DNA of 33,383 nucleotides, from assembly GCA_948441955.1 (NCBI GenBank), contig CAOJQZ010000022.1, forward strand, positions 1 to 33,383, written 5' to 3'. The stretch is from an uncultured Lachnospiraceae bacterium. GTDB taxonomy: Bacteria > Bacillota > Clostridia > Lachnospirales > Lachnospiraceae. The notes under the pieces were generated by a model, which worked only from the letters and a program-made list of their open reading frames with translations, searched no databases and had not been told where the DNA came from. Positions 1 through 8,221 of the stretch are shown one piece after another. How positions within the stretch are numbered: the stretch's first letter is position 1; each line of letters starts with the position of its first letter. The translations under genes were made by a program, and so were the position numbers.

Positions 1-223
1 GATTTCTCTTGGGATCGGAGTAACGCTTTTGTTCACTCTTTCCGTCATTCCCCAGGATGGCCTGTTTTTTATCCTATGTCCCTTCTCCTCTCCTTATCAA
101 TATCTTGATAAGGCAAGAACGGCCGGACACACGGCCCTGTTATTAGGAATCAGCGCCGCTGAAACTGTACTGTTGGCTGCTTTTGAATGTATTTTCTTAA
201 AAATAAGGAGGTCCTTTTCATGA
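1..223 (+). CDS. ABC-2 type transporter permease, C-terminal fragment
   Basis: The reading frame is open from base 2 to a TGA at 221-223 and runs off the left edge, so only about 73 C-terminal residues are visible. They are hydrophobic, with two likely membrane segments (around ISLGIGVTLLFTLSVI and the ALLLGISAAETVLLAAF stretch) separated by a short polar loop, and end in a basic tail (KIRRSFS). Its stop overlaps the start of the next permease gene as ATGA (220-223), which points to translational coupling and to the two subunits working as a pair. Inferred to be one half of the membrane part of an ABC exporter, possibly of the lantibiotic-immunity type; the ATPase gene would lie further upstream. 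The fragment alone is not diagnostic. Confidence 0.6.
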   Translation, partial: ISLGIGVTLLFTLSVIPQDGLFFILCPFSSPYQYLDKARTAGHTALLLGISAAETVLLAAFECIFLKIRRSFS

Positions 224-990
224 ATTTTTTTACGTTAACCGGTATAGAGATTACAAAAATCCGCCGGTCCAAAATACTGCTCCTACTGCTTTTTGCGGCA
301 ATGCTCATGTGGATTCCTGCCATCATTAACTCCGGCAGTCTTATGAATGTCCGGGATATTCCAATCACACCGGAGCACAATTTTTTTATTCAGGGTTTCA
401 TGGGTATGGTATGGTTTATGATACCGGCAGCTCTTATCATCTGCACCGTACTTCTGACACAGATAGAACGCAGCGAGCACGGCCTCTTAAAAATGCTATC
501 CCTGCCTGTAAACAAAGGCCTTCTCTGCCTTTCCAAATTTACTGTACTCCTCCTGCTTTCTGCAATTCAGATGCTTATGGCAGCAGGAGCCTACTATATG
601 AGCGCCTTTATTGTTTCCCGCATACAGAATTATGATTTTATGCTGAATCCTGCTTATGCCATTCCAGCTATATTAAGATTCTACCTGGCTGCGCTCCCTG
701 CAGCAGCCGTATTCTGGATGCTGGCTGTTCTTATAAAGACGCCGGTCTTTGCTGCTGGAACCGGCCTTGCCTTATGCGTTCCCTCTGTCCTTATGATAAA
801 TACGGATTACTGGTTTCTTCACCCTATGAGCTATCCGTTTTATGTACTGATGACAGAATACGGCAAGGCGGCAGAAGGAATTTACGAAAGGTCAATCGTT
901 TGGATTCCGTGGATCCCTGCAGCCTTACTAATTACAGCAGGATGCCTTGTTATTTCCTGTATCAAATTTGGAATTGCAGAAAGACGTTAA
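220..990 (+). CDS. ABC-2 type transporter permease (lantibiotic-immunity-like)
   Basis: A 256-aa integral membrane protein with about six hydrophobic segments. After a short N-terminus (MNFFTLTGIEITKIRRSK) comes a first helix at about residues 18-36, a long loop, then helices near 60-80, 100-125, 150-175, 180-195 and 230-250. The pattern of an amphipathic start followed by a basic IRRSK and a helix is typical of ABC-2 permeases such as the MutG/EpiG bacteriocin-immunity subunits. The start at 220 is chosen over an in-frame ATG at 187 because AAGGAGG lies at 205-211 at ideal spacing and because this ATG overlaps the preceding stop. It likely forms an exporter with the upstream permease and an ATPase outside the window. 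The substrate cannot be read from sequence; bacteriocin or antibiotic export is a family-based guess. Confidence 0.7.
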   Translation: MNFFTLTGIEITKIRRSKILLLLLFAAMLMWIPAIINSGSLMNVRDIPITPEHNFFIQGFMGMVWFMIPAALIICTVLLTQIERSEHGLLKMLSLPVNKGLLCLSKFTVLLLLSAIQMLMAAGAYYMSAFIVSRIQNYDFMLNPAYAIPAILRFYLAALPAAAVFWMLAVLIKTPVFAAGTGLALCVPSVLMINTDYWFLHPMSYPFYVLMTEYGKAAEGIYERSIVWIPWIPAALLITAGCLVISCIKFGIAERR

Positions 991-1023
991 AAGAAGGCGG
1001 CTGCACCGCCTTCTTTTAACGTC
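983..1023. terminator. Perfect 18-bp hairpin, probable bidirectional terminator
   Basis: Bases 983-1000 and 1006-1023 are exact inverted repeats (GACGTTAAAAGAAGGCGG) with the loop CTGCA. The stem carries the permease stop codon, so the hairpin starts within the last codons. The arm after the loop contains TTCTTTTAA, but there is no separate long U-tract. Confidence 0.75.
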
Positions 1024-1280
1024 CGGCATCTGCCTCGCTTTTTTCCCTTTTCCTTGCAATCCGATCCTCTCCTACCGTTTCAACTGAAATCACCACGTTC
1101 TTATGAATCCCGCTTTGTACGCCTCGTTGTCCACATTTTCCCTGTTCTGCATCCTTTCTTCCTGCCCGCAGGCGCTCCGGAAATAAATCTGTTTTAATTT
1201 CACCCAGCCCCATACACATCCGCTCCTCTCTGAATCCAGCTCCGGATCCTTATATTTTTATAAACAGTATATCCGTCCCA
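1024..1280. other. Intergenic stretch, no convincing gene
   Basis: The gap between the permease stop (990) and the flavoprotein start (1333) is 342 bases. It holds the hairpin at 983-1023 and the promoter at 1281-1310. On the minus strand a 65-codon frame runs from an ATG at 1213 to a TAA at 1018-1016, with AGAGGAG about nine bases before that ATG. The product is very charged, has no motif I recognise, and ends inside the terminator stem. It could be a small real protein or chance. I see no repeat or RNA gene here. Confidence 0.25.
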
Positions 1281-1310
1281 TTGCCTTTTATGCCCTGTCT
1301 GTTATATAAT
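1281..1310 (+). promoter_or_regulatory. SigA-type promoter of the flavoprotein gene
   Basis: TTGCCT at 1281-1286, an 18-base spacer, and a perfect TATAAT at 1305-1310. The start codon of the flavoprotein is 22 bases downstream and is preceded by AAAAGGAG. Confidence 0.7.
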
Positions 1311-1332
1311 ATTTTCGAAAAGGAGTGATTAC

Positions 1333-1950
1333 ATGAAGGTTTTAATGATCAACGGAAGTCCTCATGCCGAGGGAAATACCAGCATCGCTCTGCATGAGAT
1401 GGAGAAAATTTTTTTACAGGAAAATATCGAAACAGAAATCCTGCATATCGGAGCAAAGGATATCCGAGGCTGTATTGCCTGTTATTCCTGTGCTAAAAAC
1501 GGAAAATGTGTTTTTGACGACATCGTAAACGAAACAGCACAGAAATTCGAAAACTGCGACGGCCTGGTTATTGCAAGTCCGGTCTACTATGCATCTGCAA
1601 ATGCTACTCTTGTGGCGTTCCTGGATCGTTTATTTTACAGCACGCCATTTGACAAATCCATGAAGGTGGGAGCCAGTGTTGTAGCAGCAAGGCGTGGCGG
1701 ATTATCCGCAGCCTTCGACGAACTGAATAAATATTTCACAATTACCGGCATGCCTGTCGCCTCCAGCCAGTACTGGAACAGCATTCACGGACGCACTCCC
1801 GGAGAAGCCGCTCAGGATGAGGAAGGTCTGCAGACAATGCGGACTCTTGCAAAAAACATGGCCTTTCTGATGAAGAGTATTGCTCTTGGGAAAGAAAAAT
1901 ACGGCCTTCCGGAAAAAGAAGCGCCAAAGCGGACGAATTTTATCCGATAG
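1333..1950 (+). CDS. NADPH-dependent FMN reductase / iron-sulfur flavoprotein-like
   Basis: A 205-aa soluble protein of the flavodoxin-like fold. The N-terminus MKVLMINGSPHAEGNT (residues 1-16) is the phosphate-binding loop of the FMN_red family (LxGSPRxxGNT), and the ASPVYYASANATL stretch (81-93) is the second FMN-contacting loop. Cysteines C47, C50, C53 and C59 form CxxCxxCx5C, close to the compact cluster motif of archaeal and clostridial iron-sulfur flavoproteins (Isf), so a 4Fe-4S cluster is likely but not proven. Such proteins pass electrons to quinones, nitro compounds or oxygen. It has its own promoter, and the MATE transporter starts 61 bases after it in the same direction, which suggests shared expression. 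The physiological substrate is unknown. Confidence 0.85.
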   Translation: MKVLMINGSPHAEGNTSIALHEMEKIFLQENIETEILHIGAKDIRGCIACYSCAKNGKCVFDDIVNETAQKFENCDGLVIASPVYYASANATLVAFLDRLFYSTPFDKSMKVGASVVAARRGGLSAAFDELNKYFTITGMPVASSQYWNSIHGRTPGEAAQDEEGLQTMRTLAKNMAFLMKSIALGKEKYGLPEKEAPKRTNFIR

Positions 1951-2011
1951 CTAAAGAGAGGATCGCAAAATTATCAAATTTGATGATTGAACGACAGAAA
2001 GTAGAATCATT

Positions 2012-3385
2012 ATGGAAGATCAGAAAAAACTCCAGTTGTTTGAACAGACATCTGTTCCCAAAGCCGTTATGATACTGGCGGTTCCGACAATCTTAAGTTC
2101 TCTTGTTATGGTCATATATAATCTTGCAGACACTTATTTTGTCGGTATGCTGAATGACCCTGTCCAAAATTCCGCCGTTACGCTGGCGGCTCCGGTTCTG
2201 CTGGCCTTTAACGCTGTCAATAATTTATTCGGTGTTGGTGCGTCCAGCATGATGAGCCGGGGACTTGGAAAAAAGGATTATGAAACCGTGTACCGCAGCT
2301 CGGCATTTGGTTTTTACCTCTCACTTTTCAGCGGCATTCTCTTTTCCATCTTGCTTACTGTGTTTCACATTCCTTTATTAAATATTCTGGGTGCAGACAC
2401 CACAACCGCCGCTGCCACAGGGGAATATCTGAAATGGACTGCCAGCTTTGGTGCAGTTCCGGCCATCCTGAATGTTGTTATGGCTCACATGACACGTGCG
2501 GAGGGTTCAGCGCTTCATGCCAGCATCGGAACCATGAGCGGCTGCCTTTTGAATATTATCCTCGACCCGATTTTTATTTTGTCCTGGGGATTAAATATGG
2601 GGGCGGCAGGTGCAGGGCTTGCCACGTTTTCATCTAATTGTGCGGCCTGCATTTACTTTTTCATTCTCCTATATCGAAAACGAGGCCATACTTTTGTATG
2701 TGTCAAACCGGCGATGTTCGGATTCCGCCGGACAATAGCCTTTGGAATTTTTGCTGTCGGAATACCTGCTGCAATCCAGAACCTTTTGAATGTGACAGGA
2801 ATGACTGTGTTAAATAATTTCATTTCCTCCTATGGGGCAGACACTGTGGCGGCAATGGGAATCGCACAGAAGATCAACATGGTTCCGCTCTATATCGCTA
2901 TGGGATTGGGACAGGGAATCATGCCCTTGATTAGTTACAATTATGCCAGCGGAAACACAAAGCGCATGAAAGAAACCCTATTGTTCTCCCTGAAAATTGC
3001 TTTCTCTTTTATGCTTATGGTATCTGTTTTTTATTATTTGGGAGCAGGCGCTCTCACAACCGCTTTTATGAAAAATCCGGTAATTGTATCTTATGGAACA
3101 GCATTTTTGCGTGGCCTGTGCCTTGGTATCCCATTCCTGTGTGTGGATTTCCTTGCTGTCGGTGTCTTTCAGGCGTGTGGACTTGGAAAAAATGCCCTGA
3201 TATTTGCCATACTCCGTAAAATTGTTCTGGAAATACCGGCTCTCTATATATTAAACAAATTATTTCCGCTGTACGGGCTTGCCTATGCTCAACTGACTGC
3301 GGAGCTTATTCTGGCAACAGCCGCCATCCTTGTTCTCGTCCGCCTGTTTCAGAAATTGGAGAACACGAATCAGAAAAAAATATAA
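2012..3385 (+). CDS. MATE family multidrug efflux transporter
   Basis: A 457-aa polytopic membrane protein with the length and 12-helix layout of the MATE family (two six-helix halves). The opening FEQTSVPKAVMILAVPTILSSLVMVIYNLADTYFVG region fits: a short cytoplasmic N-terminus, helix 1, then the conserved N-x-A-D-x-x-F/Y turn. The second half repeats the pattern at AVGIPAAIQNLLNVTGMTVLN. Family members exchange Na+ or H+ for cationic drugs and metabolites at the cytoplasmic membrane; the subfamily resembles MepA/NorM-type Firmicute transporters. The start at 2012 has only a weak ribosome binding site (AGAAAG), and translation may depend on readthrough from the flavoprotein gene. A terminator follows. 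The substrate is not predictable from this sequence. Confidence 0.92.
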   Translation: MEDQKKLQLFEQTSVPKAVMILAVPTILSSLVMVIYNLADTYFVGMLNDPVQNSAVTLAAPVLLAFNAVNNLFGVGASSMMSRGLGKKDYETVYRSSAFGFYLSLFSGILFSILLTVFHIPLLNILGADTTTAAATGEYLKWTASFGAVPAILNVVMAHMTRAEGSALHASIGTMSGCLLNIILDPIFILSWGLNMGAAGAGLATFSSNCAACIYFFILLYRKRGHTFVCVKPAMFGFRRTIAFGIFAVGIPAAIQNLLNVTGMTVLNNFISSYGADTVAAMGIAQKINMVPLYIAMGLGQGIMPLISYNYASGNTKRMKETLLFSLKIAFSFMLMVSVFYYLGAGALTTAFMKNPVIVSYGTAFLRGLCLGIPFLCVDFLAVGVFQACGLGKNALIFAILRKIVLEIPALYILNKLFPLYGLAYAQLTAELILATAAILVLVRLFQKLENTNQKKI

Positions 3386-3461
3386 AGTACGCAAAATTGC
3401 GGAAATCTCAGGCGGCAGAATTATTTCTATTGATGCGCGGAATTACCTAATTTATAAAGAG

Positions 3462-3497
3462 AACGGCGGAAGAGTTTTTATCCTCAACCGCCGTTTT
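3462..3497 (+). terminator. Probable terminator after the MATE gene
   Basis: AACGGCGG at 3462-3469 pairs with CCGCCGTT at 3488-3495 across an 18-base A/T-rich loop, and the T-rich TTTTCGTC follows. It lies 77 bases beyond the MATE stop. Confidence 0.6.
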
Positions 3498-3638
3498 CGT
3501 CTACAAAAAGAATTTCTTTCTCTATAATCTCCTTGCATACGCCTATATGTTATTCATCTATCCTACCCATTATAGAAACTTCTTCGGATCCTGCTTTTCT
3601 GTTTTCATGCATAAATACGGAGCTGCCACTCATTACCC

Positions 3639-5111
3639 TTAAATAATAATGCACACCATTCCGCCATTGCTGTCATTTACTATTTTCTGCATAGTATCCT
3701 GAAGCTTTGTCTGGCTTTCATCATTAATCATGGCCATCTTATTTCTCATCCCGTCCATGACCAGGTCCTCAATAGACTTTCCGAAAATGTTGGTACCCCA
3801 GATACCTTCTTCGCTTTGCTTTGCTTCTTCTATATATTCGATTAAATCTTTTGCCTGCTGCTCATTTCCTACAATCGGAGCAATCTCTGTTTCAATATTT
3901 GCCCGGATCAGATGGATGGACGGAGCCTGAGAATGTATTTTTACCCCATATTTATTTCCCTGTTTGATAATCTCCGGTTCATTTAAGGTGATTTCCTCCT
4001 TGGACGGACTCACTACACCATATCCCTTCATACGAACCAGGGCGAACGCGTCCTTTACGCCCTCATACTCGTTTTTTAGCTCTGACAGCTTTTTCATCTC
4101 GGCAATCAGCTCATACTGTCCGGCAATATGAGTTCCTGTAAGCTCGCTGAGCATCTCATAGTAGTATCTGTCCGCAATACCAATACGAACCTTTACACAG
4201 CCAGTATCCATCGCAATATGATCTACCTTGCATTCATCTATATATTGGCTGTCCGGCAAAGTAAGACCTCCGGCAGCATCCCGAATTTCCCCGAACTGCT
4301 CTAAAATGCCTTTGATATGCGTCAAAAGCTCCTGTTTTAATCGATGATCTCTTGGAAGCATTTCCACCCACTTAGGGATAAAAAACTGAATCTCGGAAAC
4401 CGGAAATTCGAAAAGCACTGCTTCCATAATTTTATAAATGTCTTCTTCCTTAAGCTGTTCGCAGTTAACCGGAATCGCTTTTACTCCATATTCCTGTTCC
4501 AGCTCCTCCATAACCTTCTTGGCATCATCTCCATAGGGCTTTTTGGAGTTTACAAGTACAATAAAGGGTTTTCCGATTCCCTGCAGCTCTCTTATAGTTT
4601 TTCCTTCTGCCTCCCGGTAATTTGCCCTTTCAATCTCTCCGATGCTTCCATCGGTTGTAATTACAATTCCTATGGTGGAATGGTCATGAATCACCTTCCT
4701 TGTTCCAATTCCAGCCGCCTTTGTAAAGGGAATCTCATAGTCAAACCAGGGCGTCTTCACCTGGCGCTCCTCGCTGCCCTCCACATGGCCCGCAGCGCCT
4801 TCCACCATATATCCTACGCAGTCAATCAGCCGCACCTTTACCGCAACATCCTCCGTAAGTTTAATCTCCGCGGCTTCCTTGGGCACAAATTTCGGCTCTG
4901 TAGTCATAATCGTCCTTCCGGACGCCGACTGGGGCAGCTCATCCCTTGTCCTTGCTTTTGTATGTTCATCCTCCATATGGGGGAGTACCAGAACATCCAT
5001 GAAACGCTTGATAAAGGTGGATTTTCCTGTACGTACAGGCCCTACCACTCCGATATATATTTCTCCATTCGTTCTGCCCCCGATATCTTTGTACAACTGA
5101 AACGTATCCAT
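3639..5111 (-). CDS. spoIVA: Stage IV sporulation protein A (spore coat morphogenetic ATPase)
   Basis: A 490-aa protein, almost exactly the length of the Bacillus subtilis SpoIVA. The Walker A motif GPVRTGKS sits at residues 24-31, with K30 at the family position. The N-terminal half is a GTPase-fold domain that hydrolyses ATP, and the conserved start DTFQLYKDIGGRTNGEIYIG is characteristic. The hydrophobic end GGMVCIII matches the family C-terminus, which is needed for membrane targeting. In the mother cell SpoIVA polymerises on the forespore outer membrane to build the coat basement layer. The start at 5111 has AAGGGGG upstream. It is the last gene after gpsA, but a SigE-like -10 at 5140-5147 suggests its own sporulation promoter. 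Its presence indicates spore-forming ancestry. Confidence 0.96.
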   Translation of the reverse strand: MDTFQLYKDIGGRTNGEIYIGVVGPVRTGKSTFIKRFMDVLVLPHMEDEHTKARTRDELPQSASGRTIMTTEPKFVPKEAAEIKLTEDVAVKVRLIDCVGYMVEGAAGHVEGSEERQVKTPWFDYEIPFTKAAGIGTRKVIHDHSTIGIVITTDGSIGEIERANYREAEGKTIRELQGIGKPFIVLVNSKKPYGDDAKKVMEELEQEYGVKAIPVNCEQLKEEDIYKIMEAVLFEFPVSEIQFFIPKWVEMLPRDHRLKQELLTHIKGILEQFGEIRDAAGGLTLPDSQYIDECKVDHIAMDTGCVKVRIGIADRYYYEMLSELTGTHIAGQYELIAEMKKLSELKNEYEGVKDAFALVRMKGYGVVSPSKEEITLNEPEIIKQGNKYGVKIHSQAPSIHLIRANIETEIAPIVGNEQQAKDLIEYIEEAKQSEEGIWGTNIFGKSIEDLVMDGMRNKMAMINDESQTKLQDTMQKIVNDSNGGMVCIII

Positions 5112-5139
5112 TCTAATACCCCCTTGTTATGCTGATATC

Positions 5140-5168
5140 AATGTATGCAGCCGTATGAGAGATTAGAA
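5140..5168 (-). promoter_or_regulatory. Candidate SigE-type promoter of spoIVA
   Basis: Read on the minus strand, CATACATT lies at 5147-5140, an exact match to the mother-cell SigE -10 consensus CATACAHT. A weak -35 candidate, TTCTAAT, lies at 5168-5162 with a 14-base spacer. The -10 is 28 bases before the spoIVA start, in the 70-base gap after gpsA. SigE control of spoIVA is established in B. subtilis; here it is inferred. Confidence 0.55.
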
Positions 5169-5181
5169 CAATTATATCTTT

Positions 5182-6198
5182 TTATTCTTCTTTCCAGGGA
5201 AGCGCATTATGCTCTGCCTTGCTGTCCCGCAGCATCAGCTCATTCACTGCCTCTTTCGGATCCTTCCCCTGGAACAAAATCTCATTTACCTTATTGATAA
5301 TAGGAAGGGGCACTCCGTACTTTTCCCCCAGCTTTACGGCCGCCTTTGTAGAATACACGCCTTCCACCACCATTTGCACCTCATCCATGGCCTCCTGCAT
5401 GCTTTTTCCCTGTCCCATGAGATATCCGGCCTTCCGGTTCCGGCTGTGAACGCTGGCGCAGGTTACGATAAGGTCGCCGATTCCGGTAAGACCGGTGAAG
5501 CTCTCGATAGCTCCGCCCATCTTTACCCCAAGTCTGGCGATTTCCGCAATTCCTCTCGTAATGAGGGCCGCCTTCGTGTTATCGCCGTATCCCATGCCGT
5601 CTGCGATGCCGGCGGCAAGGGCAATGACATTTTTAAGAGAGCCTCCAAGCTCCATGCCCAGCATATCCGGACTAGTGTACACCCGGAACACCTCGTTCAT
5701 AAACATTTCCTGAAGATAATCGGCAGTGTCTTTCCTTCCTGCGCCAATCACCACTGTTGTAGGAAGACCCCTACCTACCTCCTCAGCGTGGCTTGGACCG
5801 GAAAGAACCGCAACATCTGCCTGAGGTATTTCCTCCTTAATCTGCTGTGACAGCGTCATAAGGGTATTCTCCTCAATTCCCTTTGCCACATCTACGATAA
5901 TCTGTCCATCCGCCACATGGGGCTTCATTTTTTTCGCCGTGCTTCTTGTAAATGGAGAAGGTACCGCAAGCACGATAAAATCCTTCTCTTTTACTGTTCT
6001 TTCCATATCTGTTGTAAATTCCATGTCCTCCGGTATCTTTACCCTCGGAAGCTTGCTCTTATGCTCCCGTTCCTCTGAAAGCATATCCACCTCTTTCTGG
6101 TCAATGGACCAGACTGTAACCCTGTGACCGTTTTTGTGAAGCAGAAGTGCAAGGGCCGTTCCCCAGCTTCCCGCTCCCATAACACCTGCATTTGCCAT
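5182..6198 (-). CDS. gpsA: Glycerol-3-phosphate dehydrogenase [NAD(P)+]
   Basis: 338 aa using the start at 6198. It reduces dihydroxyacetone phosphate to sn-glycerol-3-phosphate, the backbone for phospholipids. The Rossmann motif GAGSWG is at residues 8-13, the VAKGIE block with K106 and the GGSLKN block with the catalytic lysine K189 are intact, and the C-terminal all-alpha domain is complete. An in-frame ATG seven codons upstream (6219) is rejected because GGGAGG at 6207-6212 is spaced eight bases from the 6198 ATG but leaves nothing in front of the longer start. It follows plsY by 33 bases; its product is the acyl acceptor of PlsY, so the pair forms consecutive steps of phosphatidic acid synthesis. 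Confidence 0.96.
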   Translation of the reverse strand: MANAGVMGAGSWGTALALLLHKNGHRVTVWSIDQKEVDMLSEEREHKSKLPRVKIPEDMEFTTDMERTVKEKDFIVLAVPSPFTRSTAKKMKPHVADGQIIVDVAKGIEENTLMTLSQQIKEEIPQADVAVLSGPSHAEEVGRGLPTTVVIGAGRKDTADYLQEMFMNEVFRVYTSPDMLGMELGGSLKNVIALAAGIADGMGYGDNTKAALITRGIAEIARLGVKMGGAIESFTGLTGIGDLIVTCASVHSRNRKAGYLMGQGKSMQEAMDEVQMVVEGVYSTKAAVKLGEKYGVPLPIINKVNEILFQGKDPKEAVNELMLRDSKAEHNALPWKEE

Positions 6199-6231
6199 TT
6201 TTACATCCTCCCATTTCATTTATTTTATGTT

Positions 6232-6885
6232 TTATTTTTCCACCGTTTTCTTCCCAAAATTCAGCTTATTTTCCGTTCCGGCTAAAAGCCTTTTTATATT
6301 CTCTCTGTGCTTGTAAAAAGCAGACAGCATCAGAAACGCCGCCACCGCATACATCTCGTAAACATAGGGCGCGCCTACGCCAAAGCCGCCCATCTGGCCG
6401 TACACGACCACCTCGATGAGATAGATGATAACCACAAATAAAGAACCCAGCGATACATAGCGGGTCAGAGCAACGGTTCCCACAAATACGGCAAGACAGA
6501 TAAGCACCAGCCAGATATTAACGGTACTTGCAAGAAGGCCGGCTGTGGCCGCGATTCCTTTTCCGCCTTTAAATTTCAGATAAAAAGGATAGTTATGTCC
6601 AAGGACCGCTCCCATGCCTGCATACATGGCAAGCACAGGGAGAATATCGCCGTGTGCACTTCCAAAGAGCAGCTTAACCGCTAGCACTGCAAAAATACAT
6701 TTAAACGCATCTCCCAGAAAGGTAATCAGTCCTGCCTTCCATCCAAGGGTACGCAGAGCATTGGTAGTTCCGGCATTCCCGCTTCCATAATTACGTATAT
6801 CCATATGATGAAGCTTTCCATAAATGTATCCGGTCTGCAGAAGACCGAAGGCATATCCAATCAATACACTCGCTGCACGTTCCAT
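6232..6885 (-). CDS. plsY: Glycerol-3-phosphate acyltransferase PlsY
   Basis: A 217-aa integral membrane acyltransferase that uses acyl-phosphate to acylate glycerol-3-phosphate at position 1. The three family motifs are present: GSGNAG at residues 34-39 (motif 1, after the IRNY segment), the GHNYP and GGKG block at 96-110 (motif 2), and a later loop around the VSLGS segment. About five to six hydrophobic helices are seen, and length is usual for the family. It begins four bases after the der stop with AAGGAG upstream, and gpsA follows, so it is in one operon with der and gpsA. Confidence 0.95.
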   Translation of the reverse strand: MERAASVLIGYAFGLLQTGYIYGKLHHMDIRNYGSGNAGTTNALRTLGWKAGLITFLGDAFKCIFAVLAVKLLFGSAHGDILPVLAMYAGMGAVLGHNYPFYLKFKGGKGIAATAGLLASTVNIWLVLICLAVFVGTVALTRYVSLGSLFVVIIYLIEVVVYGQMGGFGVGAPYVYEMYAVAAFLMLSAFYKHRENIKRLLAGTENKLNFGKKTVEK

Positions 6886-6888
6886 TTC

Positions 6889-8217
6889 CTAACGCTCCTT
6901 TTCCTTTCTCTCCCGAACAAAGAATTTAAGAGACGTTCCCTTAAATCCAAAGGCCTCGCGGATCTTATTTTCCAGATACCTCTGATAAGAAAAATGCATA
7001 AGCTCCTTATCGTTTACAAAAACCACAAAGGCAGGCGGCTTAACAGAAACCTGGGTTATATAGAAAAGCTTTAACCGTTTTCCTTTATCTGAAGGCGGCT
7101 GCTGCAGGGCTGCCGCCTCCATCATAATCTCGTTTAACACGCCTGTAGCCACCCGAAGGGTCTGGTTTTCAATTACCATATCAATCACATCATACAGTTT
7201 GTTAAGCCGCTGTCCTGTCTCTGCGGAAACATACATAATCTCCGCATAGGGCATAAAAGAAAGCACTCTTCTTACCTCGTTTTCATACTCCCGCATGGTC
7301 TTGTCATTTTTCTCAATAGCGTCCCATTTATTTACAACAATAATAATCCCCTTGCCCCTTTCATGGGCAATACCTGCAATCTTTGCATCCTGCTCTGTTA
7401 CGCCCTCCACAGCGTCAATCACAATCAAAACCACGTCCGCCCGCTCCACGGCAGTCACGGTACGGATAATGCTGTAGCGCTCCAGCTCCTCCTTAATCTT
7501 ATTCTTTCTGCGAAGGCCCGCTGTGTCAATAAATACATACTCTCTGCCGTCATGAACGATATCCGTGTCAATGGCGTCCCTCGTGGTTCCGGCAATCTCC
7601 GATACAATGACTCTCTGCTCCCCTAAAAGCTTATTGATAATAGAGGATTTCCCTACATTGGGCTTGCCTACAATGGCAATTCTTGGCCTTGTATCCTCCT
7701 CCTCTTCGTCCGCTCCTTCCGGGAAGTGCTCTGCCACCGCATCCAGCATATCTCCGATGCCAAGACGCGACGCCGCAGACACCGGCACCGGCTCCCCAAT
7801 GCCAAGATTGTAAAACTCATACACATCCGGCATAAACTTCTCGAAGCTGTCCACCTTGTTTACTACAAGTACAACAGGCTTGCCGCTTCTTCTTAGCATG
7901 TCCGCCACCTTGGAGTCTGCATCCACAAGGCCCTGACGCACATCCGTAATAAACAGAATGACGTCTGCCGTATCAATGGCAATCTGTGCCTGCTCCCGCA
8001 TCTGGGACAGGATGATATCCCTGCTCTCCGGCTCAATACCTCCTGTATCAATGAGGGTAAAGGCTTTGTCAAGCCATTCCACATCGGCATAGATACGGTC
8101 CCTTGTCACTCCCGGCGTATCCTCCACAATGGATATCTTTTCTCCTGCCAGCGCATTGAACAATGTGGATTTCCCTACATTGGGCCTGCCCACAATGGCT
8201 ACTACTGGTTTACTCAT
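6889..8217 (-). CDS. der: Ribosome assembly GTPase Der (EngA)
   Basis: 442 aa with the start at 8217. Two tandem GTPase domains are visible: GRPNVGKS (residues 10-17), DTPG (33-36) and NKVD (120-123) in the first; GKPNVGKS (184-191), DTAG and NKWD in the second. A KH-like C-terminal domain ends in a basic tail (FVRERKEKER). Der acts in 50S ribosomal subunit maturation. A longer start nine codons upstream is rejected: GAGGAG at 8227-8232 sits nine bases before the 8217 ATG. This start is four bases after the stop of the DUF512 gene, so the two are tightly coupled. An acidic linker (DEEEEDTR) joins the two G domains. Confidence 0.97.
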   Translation of the reverse strand: MSKPVVAIVGRPNVGKSTLFNALAGEKISIVEDTPGVTRDRIYADVEWLDKAFTLIDTGGIEPESRDIILSQMREQAQIAIDTADVILFITDVRQGLVDADSKVADMLRRSGKPVVLVVNKVDSFEKFMPDVYEFYNLGIGEPVPVSAASRLGIGDMLDAVAEHFPEGADEEEEDTRPRIAIVGKPNVGKSSIINKLLGEQRVIVSEIAGTTRDAIDTDIVHDGREYVFIDTAGLRRKNKIKEELERYSIIRTVTAVERADVVLIVIDAVEGVTEQDAKIAGIAHERGKGIIIVVNKWDAIEKNDKTMREYENEVRRVLSFMPYAEIMYVSAETGQRLNKLYDVIDMVIENQTLRVATGVLNEIMMEAAALQQPPSDKGKRLKLFYITQVSVKPPAFVVFVNDKELMHFSYQRYLENKIREAFGFKGTSLKFFVRERKEKER

Positions 8218-8221
8218 ATTT

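Noticed and set aside
3330..3527. 65-codon frame running from the end of the MATE gene into the gap
   Set aside because: Overlaps the MATE C-terminus in another frame, lacks a ribosome site, and crosses the probable terminator.
4344..5135. 263-codon open frame on the plus strand opposite spoIVA
   Set aside because: It is a shadow of the very well matched spoIVA; no ribosome site and no recognisable protein.
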